Positions 1 through 8,561 of a stretch of DNA of 64,000 nucleotides are shown piece by piece. Numbering within the stretch: position 1 is the stretch's first letter; every line of letters starts with the position of its first letter. The DNA lies in assembly GCF_044465595.1 (NCBI RefSeq), contig NZ_JBITLV010000010.1, positions 1-64,000 of the forward strand. Direction: 5' to 3'. The position numbers and the translations under genes were made by a program. The DNA is from Spongisporangium articulatum (GTDB lineage Bacteria; Actinomycetota; Actinomycetes; Actinomycetales; Kineosporiaceae). The notes beneath the pieces were generated by a model. It was not told the DNA's origin, did no database searches, and saw nothing but the letters and a program-made list of their open reading frames with translations.

Positions 1-101
1 GTACAACACTCAGCGAGGTCACCACGCCCTCGGAGGCCAGCCCCCGATCAGCCGCGTCGTGTCACCAACCTGATGGCCGGTTACACCTAGGACGCCGGCC
101 G

Positions 102-158
102 GATCATGCGTTTGCGCATGATCAACGGGGAGACGATGCGTTTGTGCATGATCAGCGC
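102..158. repeat. Intergenic TGATCA-type repeat downstream of the lacI gene
   Basis: Two 19-nt direct copies, ATGCGTTTGCGCATGATCA (106-124) and the same with T for C (136-154), lie just beyond the 3' end of the LacI gene. The first copy forms a short palindrome, GATCATGCG-TTTG-CGCATGATC (102-123). The 21 nt at 138-158 are identical to 19037-19057, one arm of the hairpin between the VanY-like gene and whiB3, so this belongs to a repeat family seen at gene ends. A terminator role is inferred. Nothing recognisable was seen in bases 1-101. Confidence 0.6.
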
Positions 159-172
159 TGGGGGGGGAGAGG

Positions 173-1195
173 TCAGCGGGAGGCGCGGGCGGTCGACTCC
201 CGGACCACGAGCCGGGTCGGCAGCATCGTGGTGGCCGGCGGCTCGCCCGTGATCAGGTACTCCTGGAGCGCCGCCCCGGCCGCCGCGCCCAGGTCGAGCG
301 CCGACAGGTTCACCGACGTCAGCCTCGGCTGGACCAGCTCCGAGTAGGGCAGGTCGTTGAACCCGACCAGCGACAGCCGTCCGGGGACGTCGATGCCGAG
401 GGTCCGGGCCGCCTGCAGCACCCCGTAGGCGTGCAGCTCGTCGCCGCACACCACCGCCGTGACCCCGGCGGCGTCCCAGGCCGGCCAGGCCGTGCTGAAC
501 GCGTCGCGCGCCGAGCTCAGGGTCAGGACGTCGAGCTCCAGGTCGGCCACCACCGCCGAGCCGAGCCGTTCCAGGCTGGAGGCCAGCGCCTGACGCCGGG
601 TCTGCAGCGACGCCTTGTCCCGGCTGACGCCCACGTAGCCGACGGCCCGGTGACCCAGCCCGGCGAGGTGGTCGGCGAGCTGCCCCGCCGCGCCCACGAC
701 GTCCAGGTCGATGCCCGGGATCCGGGGGTGCGCCTCGGCGGCGTCCAGCAGGAGCGTCGGGCAGGTGGGCACGAAACCGTCCATCAGGTGCCGACCCGGG
801 GTGGCGATGATCAGCCCCGCGAAGTCGCCGGCCAGCGCCCGTTGCAGGGTGCCGAGGTCGTAGTCGCTGCCCTGGTTGGGCATCAGCAGGGTGAGCGACA
901 GCTCGTCGTCCAGCGCCCCCGAGAGGCCCTCGAGGACCATCGAGAAGAACGGGTTGGTCGGGTCCGGGCAGACGAAGCCGATCGTGCTCGACCGGCCGCG
1001 GGCCAGCGCGCTCGCCGTCTGGTTCAGCCGGTAGCCGAGGTCGGCCACCGCCTCCCAGATCAGCTGCTGGGTGGACGAGGCGACCCGGCCCTCACCCTTG
1101 CCGTTCACCACCAGTGAGACCGTCGCGACGGAGCAACCGACCCGCCGGGCCACGTCGCGGGCCGTGACCCGCCGCGGCAGGGCTCCCGTAGTCAT
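173..1195 (-). CDS. LacI-family transcriptional regulator
   Basis: This is a 340-aa DNA-binding repressor of the LacI/GalR type. The N-terminus holds a helix-turn-helix (TARDVARRVGCSVATVS) and a hinge helix (LNQTASALARG), followed by a periplasmic-binding-protein-like effector domain that ends with the family's VGFNDLPYSELVQPRLTSV-type segment. The ATG at 1195 is preferred over an upstream GTG because the HTH starts directly after it and a CACAAT -10-like box (1202-1207 on the minus strand) lies 6 nt upstream, suggesting a leaderless transcript. The gene is followed by a repeat that may terminate it. The downstream ThDP enzyme gene is co-oriented but lies upstream in transcription order, so shared regulation is unclear. 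The sugar or effector cannot be read from the sequence. Confidence 0.9.
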   Translation of the reverse strand: MTTGALPRRVTARDVARRVGCSVATVSLVVNGKGEGRVASSTQQLIWEAVADLGYRLNQTASALARGRSSTIGFVCPDPTNPFFSMVLEGLSGALDDELSLTLLMPNQGSDYDLGTLQRALAGDFAGLIIATPGRHLMDGFVPTCPTLLLDAAEAHPRIPGIDLDVVGAAGQLADHLAGLGHRAVGYVGVSRDKASLQTRRQALASSLERLGSAVVADLELDVLTLSSARDAFSTAWPAWDAAGVTAVVCGDELHAYGVLQAARTLGIDVPGRLSLVGFNDLPYSELVQPRLTSVNLSALDLGAAAGAALQEYLITGEPPATTMLPTRLVVRESTARASR

Positions 1196-1235
1196 CCCGG
1201 CATTGTGGCCCACTCTGATCACGAACGGATGGGGG

Positions 1236-2909
1236 TCAGACGCCCGTCGTCGAGCGGGGGTAGGCGACCCCGGGGTCGGTCAGCACGTTGATGCAGTACG
1301 GCACACCGCTGTCGAAGCCGCGCCGCAGCGCCCCGGCGAGCCCGTCCGGGGACGTGACCAGTTCGCCGTCCCCACCCAGCGCCTTGACCACCTCGTCGTA
1401 GCGGGTGCCGGGGCGCAGCTCGGCCGCCACGTCGTAGCCGTAGAGGAACTGCATCGGGAACTTCTCCAGGCCCCAGATGCCGTTGTTCCCGACCACCATC
1501 ACCACCGGCAGCTTGTGCCGGACCAGCGTGTCGACGTCCATCAGCGAGAACCCGGCCGCGCCGTCGCCGAGCAGGAGCACCACCTGGGACGACGGGTGTG
1601 CGATGCGCGCCGCGATCGCGTAGCCCAGGCCCGTGCCCAGGCAGCCGAAGGGGCCCGGGTCGAGCCAGCGGCCCGGGCGGCCCGGCTCGACGAACCGGCC
1701 GGCGAACGAGACGAAGTCCCCGCCGTCGCCGATCACCACGGCGTCGTCGGCCAGCTGGGCGGCCAGCTCGCCGTAGATCCGCGCCGGGTGGATCGGGTCG
1801 CTCGGCGAGGTGAGCAGCTCGGCGTCCGCCTCGACCGCGGCCTCGTGCGCGGCGCGCAGCTCGGCCCGCCAGACGGGGACGTGCGGGTGGGCGCCGGTCC
1901 GGTCGACCCGGGCCCGCAGGCCCTCGAGCACGAGGCTCAGGTCGCCGGCCGCCGAGGCAGCCAGGGACACGTGCCCGGCCAGCTGGGACGGGTGGTCCGC
2001 CAGGTGGACCACGGGGGCCTGAGGGGCTCCGTCCTTGCCGCCGAAGGTGCCGTACCCCAGCCGGAAGTCCAGCGGCGTGCCGACGACCACGACCAGGTCG
2101 GCCCGCCCGAACGCGGCCGAGCGGGCCCGCGTGACCAGGCCCGGGTGGCTGGGTGGCAGGACGCCGCGGCCCATCCCGTTGGCGATCACGGGCAGGGCCA
2201 GGTCGTCGGCCAGCGCGCGGGCGGCGGCCTCGGCGCCGTCCACCCAGACGTCCGAGCCGAGCACCAGCACGGGCCGTTCGGCCTGCGCCAGCAGGCCCGC
2301 GACCGAGTCGAGGGCGTCGTCGTCCGGTGCGGTCGGGGTGTGGCCCTGCGGCACCGGGACGGGGGCCTCGGCCCGGCTGAAGAGGTGGTCCATGGCGACG
2401 TCCAGGAACACCGGGCCGCGGTGCGGCGACGCGGCCAGGCGCAGCGCGGCGTCCACCTCCTGGGCCACGGTCTCAGGCCCCTCGACGGTGCCCGCGTACT
2501 TGGTCACGGTGTGCAGCAGCGGTGGGTGGTCCATCTCCTGCAGGGCCCCCGTGCCCCAGCGGAACTGCGGGGCGCGCCCGCCCATGACGAGGACGGGGGA
2601 GCCGTTGAAGTGCGCCGTGGTGACGGCGCTGACCGCGTTGGTCACGCCCGGGCCGGCGGTCACGACGGCCAGCCCGGTGGTGCGGGTCAGCTTGGCCAGG
2701 CCCTCGGCGGCGAACACGGCGGTCTGCTCGTGCCGGACGTCGATCAGCGGCAGTGGCGGGTCGGCCTTCACCGCCCCGTCGTAGAGCGGGAAGACGTGGG
2801 CGCCGGACAGGGTGAACATGGCCTGCACACCGTGCGCGCGGGCGGACGCCACGGCCAGCTCGCCACCGTGGCCCTCGAGTCTTCCCACTGCCTGGGCGCC
2901 TTCGCTCAT
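1236..2909 (-). CDS. Acetolactate synthase-like ThDP-dependent enzyme
   Basis: A 557-aa thiamine-diphosphate enzyme with the usual three domains. The pyrimidine-binding part carries the activating glutamate in RHEQTAVFAAEG, and the C-terminal domain carries the diphosphate/Mg motif GDGAAGF with NNG about 30 residues later. The opening (FTLSGAHVFPLYDG) and overall length resemble the mycobacterial IlvG paralogue (Rv1820 type) more than the main anabolic IlvB, so the reaction may be acetolactate synthesis or another 2-keto-acid carboligation/decarboxylation. The ATG at 2909 (MSEGAQ) is chosen over an upstream start that would add a basic, poorly conserved leader reaching into the divergent promoter region. 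No small regulatory IlvN subunit gene is adjacent, which also argues against a classic biosynthetic role. Confidence 0.8.
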   Translation of the reverse strand: MSEGAQAVGRLEGHGGELAVASARAHGVQAMFTLSGAHVFPLYDGAVKADPPLPLIDVRHEQTAVFAAEGLAKLTRTTGLAVVTAGPGVTNAVSAVTTAHFNGSPVLVMGGRAPQFRWGTGALQEMDHPPLLHTVTKYAGTVEGPETVAQEVDAALRLAASPHRGPVFLDVAMDHLFSRAEAPVPVPQGHTPTAPDDDALDSVAGLLAQAERPVLVLGSDVWVDGAEAAARALADDLALPVIANGMGRGVLPPSHPGLVTRARSAAFGRADLVVVVGTPLDFRLGYGTFGGKDGAPQAPVVHLADHPSQLAGHVSLAASAAGDLSLVLEGLRARVDRTGAHPHVPVWRAELRAAHEAAVEADAELLTSPSDPIHPARIYGELAAQLADDAVVIGDGGDFVSFAGRFVEPGRPGRWLDPGPFGCLGTGLGYAIAARIAHPSSQVVLLLGDGAAGFSLMDVDTLVRHKLPVVMVVGNNGIWGLEKFPMQFLYGYDVAAELRPGTRYDEVVKALGGDGELVTSPDGLAGALRRGFDSGVPYCINVLTDPGVAYPRSTTGV

Positions 2910-3017
2910 GCGGCGCACATTACTCGGCGCTCTTCTGGCGGCAGCAGGCATAAGGGCGCCGAACGTGGTGCGCGGCACTTTGCGGGGTCGCAGCAATCGT
3001 GGGACCTATGGCAGACT

Positions 3018-3033
3018 GTGACCCGCGGGTCAC
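3018..3033. promoter_or_regulatory. 16-bp perfect palindrome in the ThDP enzyme/malic enzyme divergent region
   Basis: GTGACCCGCGGGTCAC is a perfect 16-bp inverted repeat in the 284-bp space between two divergent starts (2909 on minus, 3194 on plus). Its position and symmetry suggest an operator for a dimeric regulator controlling one or both genes. The regulator is not identified. Confidence 0.45.
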
Positions 3034-3193
3034 CCCCGCCCGGTTCCTACCCGGAACCCCGTTCGGCCCCATGCGACTCCACCGTGTCGCCGGGTCGCGA
3101 CCGCTTGGTCGCCGACCGCACACCGCTCTCGGAGTCAGGCCACAGCGAGTCGCTCTGTCCCTTTCGTCAGTGCGTTCCCGTGAGGGGTTTTTG

Positions 3194-4519
3194 ATGTCCG
3201 CCGAGATGCTCGAGTCGTTGCCCACGTCCCCGCTGCCCCAGATGGCCCCGCTCGCCGACGCCGCCGCCGCGGCCGTCGCCGGTGCCGCCGGTGCGCAGGG
3301 CGTAGCCGACGCTCGGCCCGGCTCTCAGCAGTACCCAGCGAGCGGAGCGAGCGCCAGTCAGCACCCGGACCCGGCCGACCCGGTCTTCGCCATGCACGTC
3401 GGCGGCAAGCTCGAGGTGGTGGCCAAGTCGCCGCTGCGGACCCGCCGTGACCTGTCCCTGGCCTACACCCCGGGCGTGGCCGAGGTGTCCCGGGCGATCG
3501 CCGCCGACCCGACCCTGCTCGACGTCTACACCGGCCGGGGCAACACGGTCGCGGTGGTCTCCGACGGGACGGCGGTGCTGGGCCTGGGCGACATCGGCCC
3601 CGGCGCGGCCATGCCCGTCATGGAGGGCAAGGCGATGCTGTTCAAGCACTTCGCCAACATCGATGCCGTGCCGATCTGCCTCGACACGACCGACCCGGAC
3701 GAGATCGTCGAGACCGTCGCCCGGCTGGCCCCGACGTTCGGCGGGATCAACCTGGAGGACATCTCGGCGCCGCGCTGCTTCGAGATCGAGCGCCGCCTCC
3801 AGGAGCGGCTCGACCTGCCGGTCTTCCACGACGACCAGCACGGGACGGCGGTCGTGGTGCTGGCGGCCCTGCGCAACGCGGCGCTCGTGGTCGGCAAGCC
3901 GCTGGCCGGGCTGCGGGTGGTGATCTCGGGCGCCGGTGCCGCCGGTGTCGCGATCGCGGCGATCCTGGCCCGGGCCGGCGTCCGGGACGTGGTGGTGACC
4001 GACAGTCGCGGCGTGATCGGCGCCCACCGCACCGACCTGACCCCGCACAAGGTGCAGCTGGCCGCCCAGACCAACCCGCGCGGGGTGTCCGGCGGGATCG
4101 CGGAGGCCCTGGCGGGGGCCGACGTGTACGTGGGCGTCTCGGGCGGCACGGTGCCCGAGGAGGCCGTCGCCGGGATGAACACCGACTCGATCGTGTTCGC
4201 CCTGGCCAACCCCGACCCGGAGGTGCACCCCGACGTGGCGGTCCGCTACGCCGCGGTGGTCGGGACCGGGCGCAGCGACTTCCCGAACCAGATCAACAAC
4301 GTCCTGGCCTTCCCGGGGATCTTCCGGGGGGCTCTGGACGTGCGGGCCACGCGGGTCAGCGAGGGCATGAAGCTGGCCGCCGCGGTGGCCATCGCCGACA
4401 CCGTGGAGGTGCCCAGCGCGGGCGAGGTCGTGCCGAGCGTGTTCGACGAGCGGGTGGTCGACAACGTGGCGGCCGCGGTCGCGGAGGCGGCCCGGTCGGA
4501 GGGCATCGCCCGGCGTTGA
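3194..4519 (+). CDS. NAD(P)-dependent malic enzyme
   Basis: The 441-aa product should decarboxylate L-malate to pyruvate oxidatively in the cytoplasm. Visible family signatures are SLAYTPGVAEVSRAI with the catalytic tyrosine, MEGKAMLFK with the catalytic lysine, the metal-binding segment GGINLEDISAPRCFEIE, HDDQHGTAVVVLAAL, and the dinucleotide fold SGAGAAGVAIA. The first 65 residues or so are a low-complexity Ala/Pro/Ser extension not typical of the ~390-aa core. ATG 3194 is used because a GAGGGG stretch lies about 7 nt upstream, whereas the longer reading runs through promoter sequence. It belongs to the short bacterial MaeA/YtsJ-like class without a phosphotransacetylase domain. Cofactor preference cannot be decided here. 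Confidence 0.92.
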   Translation: MSAEMLESLPTSPLPQMAPLADAAAAAVAGAAGAQGVADARPGSQQYPASGASASQHPDPADPVFAMHVGGKLEVVAKSPLRTRRDLSLAYTPGVAEVSRAIAADPTLLDVYTGRGNTVAVVSDGTAVLGLGDIGPGAAMPVMEGKAMLFKHFANIDAVPICLDTTDPDEIVETVARLAPTFGGINLEDISAPRCFEIERRLQERLDLPVFHDDQHGTAVVVLAALRNAALVVGKPLAGLRVVISGAGAAGVAIAAILARAGVRDVVVTDSRGVIGAHRTDLTPHKVQLAAQTNPRGVSGGIAEALAGADVYVGVSGGTVPEEAVAGMNTDSIVFALANPDPEVHPDVAVRYAAVVGTGRSDFPNQINNVLAFPGIFRGALDVRATRVSEGMKLAAAVAIADTVEVPSAGEVVPSVFDERVVDNVAAAVAEAARSEGIARR

Positions 4520-4537
4520 CCGGCTGTGAGCACCTGC

Positions 4538-4581
4538 CTCCGGCCTGTCGTGGTTCCGAAACGAAACACGACATGCCGGAG
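4538..4581 (+). terminator. Hairpin terminator after malic enzyme
   Basis: Arms of 15 nt (4538-4552 and 4567-4581, CTCCGGCCTGTCGTG against CACGACATGCCGGAG) pair with one mismatch around a 14-nt loop, starting 18 nt after the stop codon. There is no U-tract, as is common in high-GC actinobacteria. Confidence 0.7.
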
Positions 4582-4839
4582 CGGCGTGCTTACTGATGTT
4601 GCTGGTGGGGCTAAATTCCGCTGTGCTTGTGCCGAAGCAATGGGAAGCGCTACGCCAAGATCGTCCGATAGGGGCGGAATTGCCCGAACGTTGCGCTCTG
4701 TGACCATCGGTGGTCGTAGAGTGCTAAGCCGTTCGGGTCAGCACCGCCACTGGTCAGGGCGAAGAGGTTGCGCTAAAGGTCGTCGGGACGGAAGAGTCCT
4801 GACTGTCATGTCGTGTGAGCTGGGAGTTGCGAGAGCTTG
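4582..4839 (+). other. Gene-free leader region before the DivIVA-like gene
   Basis: About 260 nt without a credible gene. Its lower GC and long distance to the next start would fit a promoter plus a structured 5' leader. I could not match it to a riboswitch family, and no clear -35/-10 pair stands out. Confidence 0.3.
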
Positions 4840-5913
4840 ATGGACGAGAACCAGTCCGGCGCGTCCGGCACACACCGTGAGGACTCCTTCGACATCGCGG
4901 TACGCGGGTACCACCGCGTCCAGGTGCAGGAGTACATGGCGCGCAGCAACCAGCTGATCGCCACCCTCGAGCAGCACCTCGCCGTCGCGCGGGCCGACCT
5001 GCAGCGGGCCCAGAGCGAGGCCGATGAGGTCAAGGGCGAACTCGACCGGGTGCGCTCCGAGGAGCCGCAGGCCAAGCCGGTCCACGAGGAGATCTCGGAG
5101 CGCCTGTCGCAGATCCTGAAGCTGGCCAACGAGGAGGCCGCGCAGGAGCGCCAGAAGGCGGACAGCGAGATCGCCTCCCTGCGCTCCAACGCTCAGGACC
5201 AGGCTGCCCGTGAGCTGGCCGAGGCCCGCCGCGAGGCCGAGGAGACGGTGCGCGTCGCCCGCGAGACCGGGGAGCGCGAGCTCGCCGAGGCCCGCCGCGA
5301 GGCCACGGCCGCCATGCAGCACGCCAAGGAGGAGGCCGACCGCTTGCGGCTCGCCTCCGTCCGCCAGACCCAGGAGCTGCTGGACGAGGCCCAGCGCCGC
5401 GCCAGCGCGGTCAACGACGTCTCGCACCAGCGCCTCGAGACGCTGACCGCGACCCACGGCGAGGCCGTGCTGCGGCTCAGCCAGATCCGCGACGTGCTGG
5501 CCGACCTGCTCGACCGCGACACCGAGGCCGGGTCGCTGGCCCAGGTCGTCGAGGCCGTGGTGCACGCGCCGCGTCCGGTCGAGGAGCCCCTCACGGCGCC
5601 CGCGCTGGCCCCGCTGGAGGACCCGACGCCCCTGCCGGAGCCCTCGAGCAGCAGCGCGCCGGCCCCGGCCGCCGCGCCGGCCCCGTCCTACTCCTCGTAC
5701 CTGTCGGAGGAGACCGTCACCACCGAGCCCGTGGCGGCCGCCGCTCCCGCGGCCGGCGACGAGGTCGACGGCGCCTTGGCCGACGCCGAGCTGGACGAGG
5801 AGGACGACCTGTCCACCCCCGACCGTCTCGACGACGTCATCTACCCGACGAGCTCCGGGGCCTCGCCGATCGACCTGCGCGAGCGCCGGGCCCGCTCGCA
5901 GGGCACCGAGTGA
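4840..5913 (+). CDS. DivIVA-domain coiled-coil protein
   Basis: A 357-aa cytoskeletal-type protein. Residues ~14-35 (FDIAVRGYHRVQVQEYMAR) match the membrane-proximal DivIVA motif (F-x-x-x-x-RGY-x-x-x-QV-x-x-Y). A long, highly charged coiled coil follows from about residue 40 to 230, rich in EARREAEE-type heptads. The tail is Pro/Ala-rich and acidic, probably disordered. The organisation resembles actinobacterial FilP/Scy or 'cellulose-binding' coiled-coil proteins and Wag31 relatives, which organise polar growth and cell shape. ATG 4840 (MDENQ) is chosen over a TTG one codon upstream. The gene is monocistronic, with a leader of more than 250 nt. It is not the main Wag31 of the division cluster, since no ftsZ/sepF genes are nearby. 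Confidence 0.75.
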   Translation: MDENQSGASGTHREDSFDIAVRGYHRVQVQEYMARSNQLIATLEQHLAVARADLQRAQSEADEVKGELDRVRSEEPQAKPVHEEISERLSQILKLANEEAAQERQKADSEIASLRSNAQDQAARELAEARREAEETVRVARETGERELAEARREATAAMQHAKEEADRLRLASVRQTQELLDEAQRRASAVNDVSHQRLETLTATHGEAVLRLSQIRDVLADLLDRDTEAGSLAQVVEAVVHAPRPVEEPLTAPALAPLEDPTPLPEPSSSSAPAPAAAPAPSYSSYLSEETVTTEPVAAAAPAAGDEVDGALADAELDEEDDLSTPDRLDDVIYPTSSGASPIDLRERRARSQGTE

Positions 5914-6009
5914 TCGCCCTGCTCTGAAGCACTCCCCGGCGCGGGGGTCGTGACCTGGTTCACGGCCCCCGCGCCGTCGTTTGCCGGGGCGCCCGCTAGC
6001 GTGCTGAGC

Positions 6010-6978
6010 ATGCTCGCCGCCTACGCCGCCGCCATCGACCCCGACAAGCCGCTGGACGGCCTGGTCGTGGGGGAGCGCCCCGAACCCGAGGTCCCGCAGG
6101 GCTGGGCCAGGGTGAAGGTGAAGGCCGTCAGCCTGAACCACCACGACCTGTGGAGCCTGCGCGGCGTCGGGCTGCCCGCCGACCGGCTGCCGATGATCCT
6201 GGGCTGCGACGCCGCCGGCTACGACGAGGACGGCAACGAGGTCGTCGTCCACGCCGTCATCGGCGACCCGGACTGGAAGGGCGACGAGACGGTCGACCCG
6301 AAGCGCTCCCTGCTGTCCGAGCGGTACCAGGGCGCCCTGGCCGAGTACGTCGTCGTGCCCCGCCGGAACCTGGTCCCGAAGCCCCCGGAGCTGAGCTGGG
6401 AGGAGTCGGCCTGCCTGCCGACCGCCTGGCTGACCGCCTACCGGATGCTGTTCACCCAGGGCGCTGTGACGCCCGGGTCCACGGTGCTCGTGCAGGGCGC
6501 CGGCGGCGGGGTCGCGACCGCCCTGATCGCGTTGGGCGCGGCGGCCGGGGTGCGGGTCTGGGCGACCAGCCGGGACGAGGAGAAGCGGGCCAAGGCGCTG
6601 GAGCTCGGCGCCGCCGCCGTGTTCGACTCGGGGGAGCGGTTGCCGGAACGGGTCGACTCGGTGATGGAGACCGTGGGCGCCGCGACCTGGGCGCACAGCG
6701 TCAGGTCCCTGAAGCCCGGCGGGTCCATCGTCATCTCGGGGGCGACGTCCGGCCCGAACCCGAAGGCCACGGAGCTGAACCGGATCTTCTTCCTCCAGCT
6801 GCGGGTGATCGGCTCGACGATGGGCACCCGCGACGAGCTGCACCGGCTGGTCGAGTTCCTCCGCGTCACCGGCGTCCGGCCCGTCATCGACAGCGTGCTG
6901 CCGTTGAGCGAGGCGCGTACCGGCATCGAGCGGATCCAGTCCGGCGACGTGGTCGGGAAGATCGTCCTGACGCCCTGA
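6010..6978 (+). CDS. MDR-family quinone/zinc-type oxidoreductase
   Basis: 322-aa medium-chain dehydrogenase/reductase. The N-terminal GroES-like fold shows VKVKAVSLNHHDLWSLRG and LGCDAAGYDEDGNEVV. The C-terminal Rossmann fold carries VQGAGGGVATALIALGAAAG for NAD(P)H. The structural four-cysteine zinc lobe is not evident, so quinone-oxidoreductase-like activity is more likely than alcohol dehydrogenase. ATG 6010 is preferred over the GTG at 5950 because alignment to the family begins there and a TAGCGT -10-like box (5997-6002) ends 7 nt before it, suggesting a leaderless message. The physiological substrate is unknown. Confidence 0.85.
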   Translation: MLAAYAAAIDPDKPLDGLVVGERPEPEVPQGWARVKVKAVSLNHHDLWSLRGVGLPADRLPMILGCDAAGYDEDGNEVVVHAVIGDPDWKGDETVDPKRSLLSERYQGALAEYVVVPRRNLVPKPPELSWEESACLPTAWLTAYRMLFTQGAVTPGSTVLVQGAGGGVATALIALGAAAGVRVWATSRDEEKRAKALELGAAAVFDSGERLPERVDSVMETVGAATWAHSVRSLKPGGSIVISGATSGPNPKATELNRIFFLQLRVIGSTMGTRDELHRLVEFLRVTGVRPVIDSVLPLSEARTGIERIQSGDVVGKIVLTP

Positions 6979-7089
6979 ACGGACTACTGCTGAGCGGACT
7001 CTCAGGGAGTCTTCGCGGCGGCGGACTACAGTGGCGGGGCTGTCTCGGTCGGTGCTGATCGAGTTCTTCGCCGTCCGGAGGAAGCTCGT

Positions 7090-8547
7090 TTGTCACTCCT
7101 GTCCGAGTATCCGGCCGCACTCCTGCGGCGCGAGTTCTTCGCCGGCCTCGTGGTCGCCCTCGCGTTGATCCCCGAAGCGATCTCGTTCTCGATCATTGCC
7201 GGGTTGGACCCGAAGGTCGGCCTGTTCGCCTCGGCCACGATGGCCGTCACCATCGCCTTCACGGGCGGGCGCCCCGCCATGATCTCGGCCGCGACCGGCT
7301 CGGTCGCCCTGGTGCTCGCGCCGCTGTCGCACGCGCACGGTCTGCCCTACGTGGTGGCCGCCGTGGTCCTGGGGGGCCTGATCCAGGTGGGGTTGGCGCT
7401 CGCGGGCATCGCCGCCCTGATGCGGTACATCCCGCGCAGCGTGATGGTCGGGTTCGTGAACTCGTTGGCCATCTTGATCTTCCATGCACAGTTGGTGCAT
7501 CTGGTCGACGTCCCGTGGGCGGTCTACCCGCTGCTGGCCCTGGGCCTGCTGATCATGGTCGGGCTGCCGCGGCTGTCGCCGGCGGTCCCGGCCCCGCTGG
7601 TGGCCATCGGCGTGGTCACGGCGATCGCGTGGGGGCTGCACGTGGCCGTGCCCACCGTGGGCGACGAGGGCGCGCTGCCGACGTCCCTGCCGGTACCGGG
7701 GCTGCCCGACGTCCCCTTCACTCTCGACTCGCTGCGGCTCGTGCTGCCCACCGCCGTGGCGGTGGCCCTGGTCGGTCTGCTCGAGTCGCTGCTCACCGCC
7801 AAGCTCGTGGACGACGTGACCGAGACCCGCTCGGACAAGACTCGGGAGAGCTGGGGGCAGGGGGTGGCCAACGTCGTCACCGGCTTCTTCGGCGGGATGG
7901 GCGGCTGCGCGATGATCGGCCAGACCATGATCAACGTGAAGGTCAGTGGGGCCCGGACCCGGCTGTCCACCTTCCTGGCCGGGGCGCTGCTGCTGGCCCT
8001 GGTGCTGCCCGCCGGACCGCTGGTCTCGCGCATCCCGATGGCCGCCCTCGTCGCCGTCATGGTGCTCGTCTCGGTGGCCACGTTCGACTGGCACAGCGTC
8101 GCCCCGGCCACCTTGCGCCGGATGCCGCGCAGCGAGACCTCCGTCATGGTCGTGACGGTCGCCGTGGTGCTGGCCACCAGCAACCTCGCCTACGGCGTGA
8201 TCGCCGGGGTGCTCGTGGCCTCGGTGCTCTTCGCCCGCCGGGTCGCGCACCTCGTTGAGGTGGTGCCGTCGGCGGTCGAGGACGGCACGCGCCGCTATGC
8301 CGTGCGGGGGCAGGTCTTCTTCGCCTCGTCGAACGACCTGGTCGAGCAGTTCGACTACGCGGGCGACCCGGCGTGCGTCGTCGTGGACTTCAGCGGCGCG
8401 CACGTCTGGGACGCCTCGTCGGTCGCGGCGATGGACGCCGTCGCCGCCCGATACGCCCGGCACGGGACGACGGTCGAGTTCGTGGGCCTGAACGACGACT
8501 CGGCCCGGCGACACGAACGCCTCGCGGGTCAGCTCAACGTCAGCTGA
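7090..8547 (+). CDS. SulP-family anion transporter with STAS domain
   Basis: 485-aa integral membrane transporter of the SulP (SLC26) family, probably moving sulfate, bicarbonate or another anion in symport with H+ or Na+. The membrane part has about 11-12 hydrophobic segments, starting with EFFAGLVVALALIPEAISFS and containing the family hallmark GLDPKVGLFAS. A cytoplasmic STAS domain occupies about residues 395-485, with VVVDFSGAHVWDASSVAAMD. The start is TTG 7090, well supported by a strong GGAGGAAG ribosome binding site (7077-7084) with 5-nt spacing. No carbonic anhydrase or sulfate-assimilation gene is adjacent, so the anion cannot be assigned. Confidence 0.9.
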   Translation: MSLLSEYPAALLRREFFAGLVVALALIPEAISFSIIAGLDPKVGLFASATMAVTIAFTGGRPAMISAATGSVALVLAPLSHAHGLPYVVAAVVLGGLIQVGLALAGIAALMRYIPRSVMVGFVNSLAILIFHAQLVHLVDVPWAVYPLLALGLLIMVGLPRLSPAVPAPLVAIGVVTAIAWGLHVAVPTVGDEGALPTSLPVPGLPDVPFTLDSLRLVLPTAVAVALVGLLESLLTAKLVDDVTETRSDKTRESWGQGVANVVTGFFGGMGGCAMIGQTMINVKVSGARTRLSTFLAGALLLALVLPAGPLVSRIPMAALVAVMVLVSVATFDWHSVAPATLRRMPRSETSVMVVTVAVVLATSNLAYGVIAGVLVASVLFARRVAHLVEVVPSAVEDGTRRYAVRGQVFFASSNDLVEQFDYAGDPACVVVDFSGAHVWDASSVAAMDAVAARYARHGTTVEFVGLNDDSARRHERLAGQLNVS

Positions 8548-8561
8548 ACCACGGGCGCAGG

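Noticed and set aside
1071..3194. 707-codon plus-strand frame opposite the ThDP enzyme
   Set aside because: Antisense shadow; motifs of the ThDP enzyme are clear on the other strand.
4582..4839. Riboswitch upstream of the DivIVA-like gene
   Set aside because: The leader is long, but no conserved core of a known riboswitch class could be identified by eye.
4738..6843. 701-codon minus-strand frame across the DivIVA-like gene and the oxidoreductase
   Set aside because: It spans two real plus-strand genes and an intergenic hairpin region; no family features.
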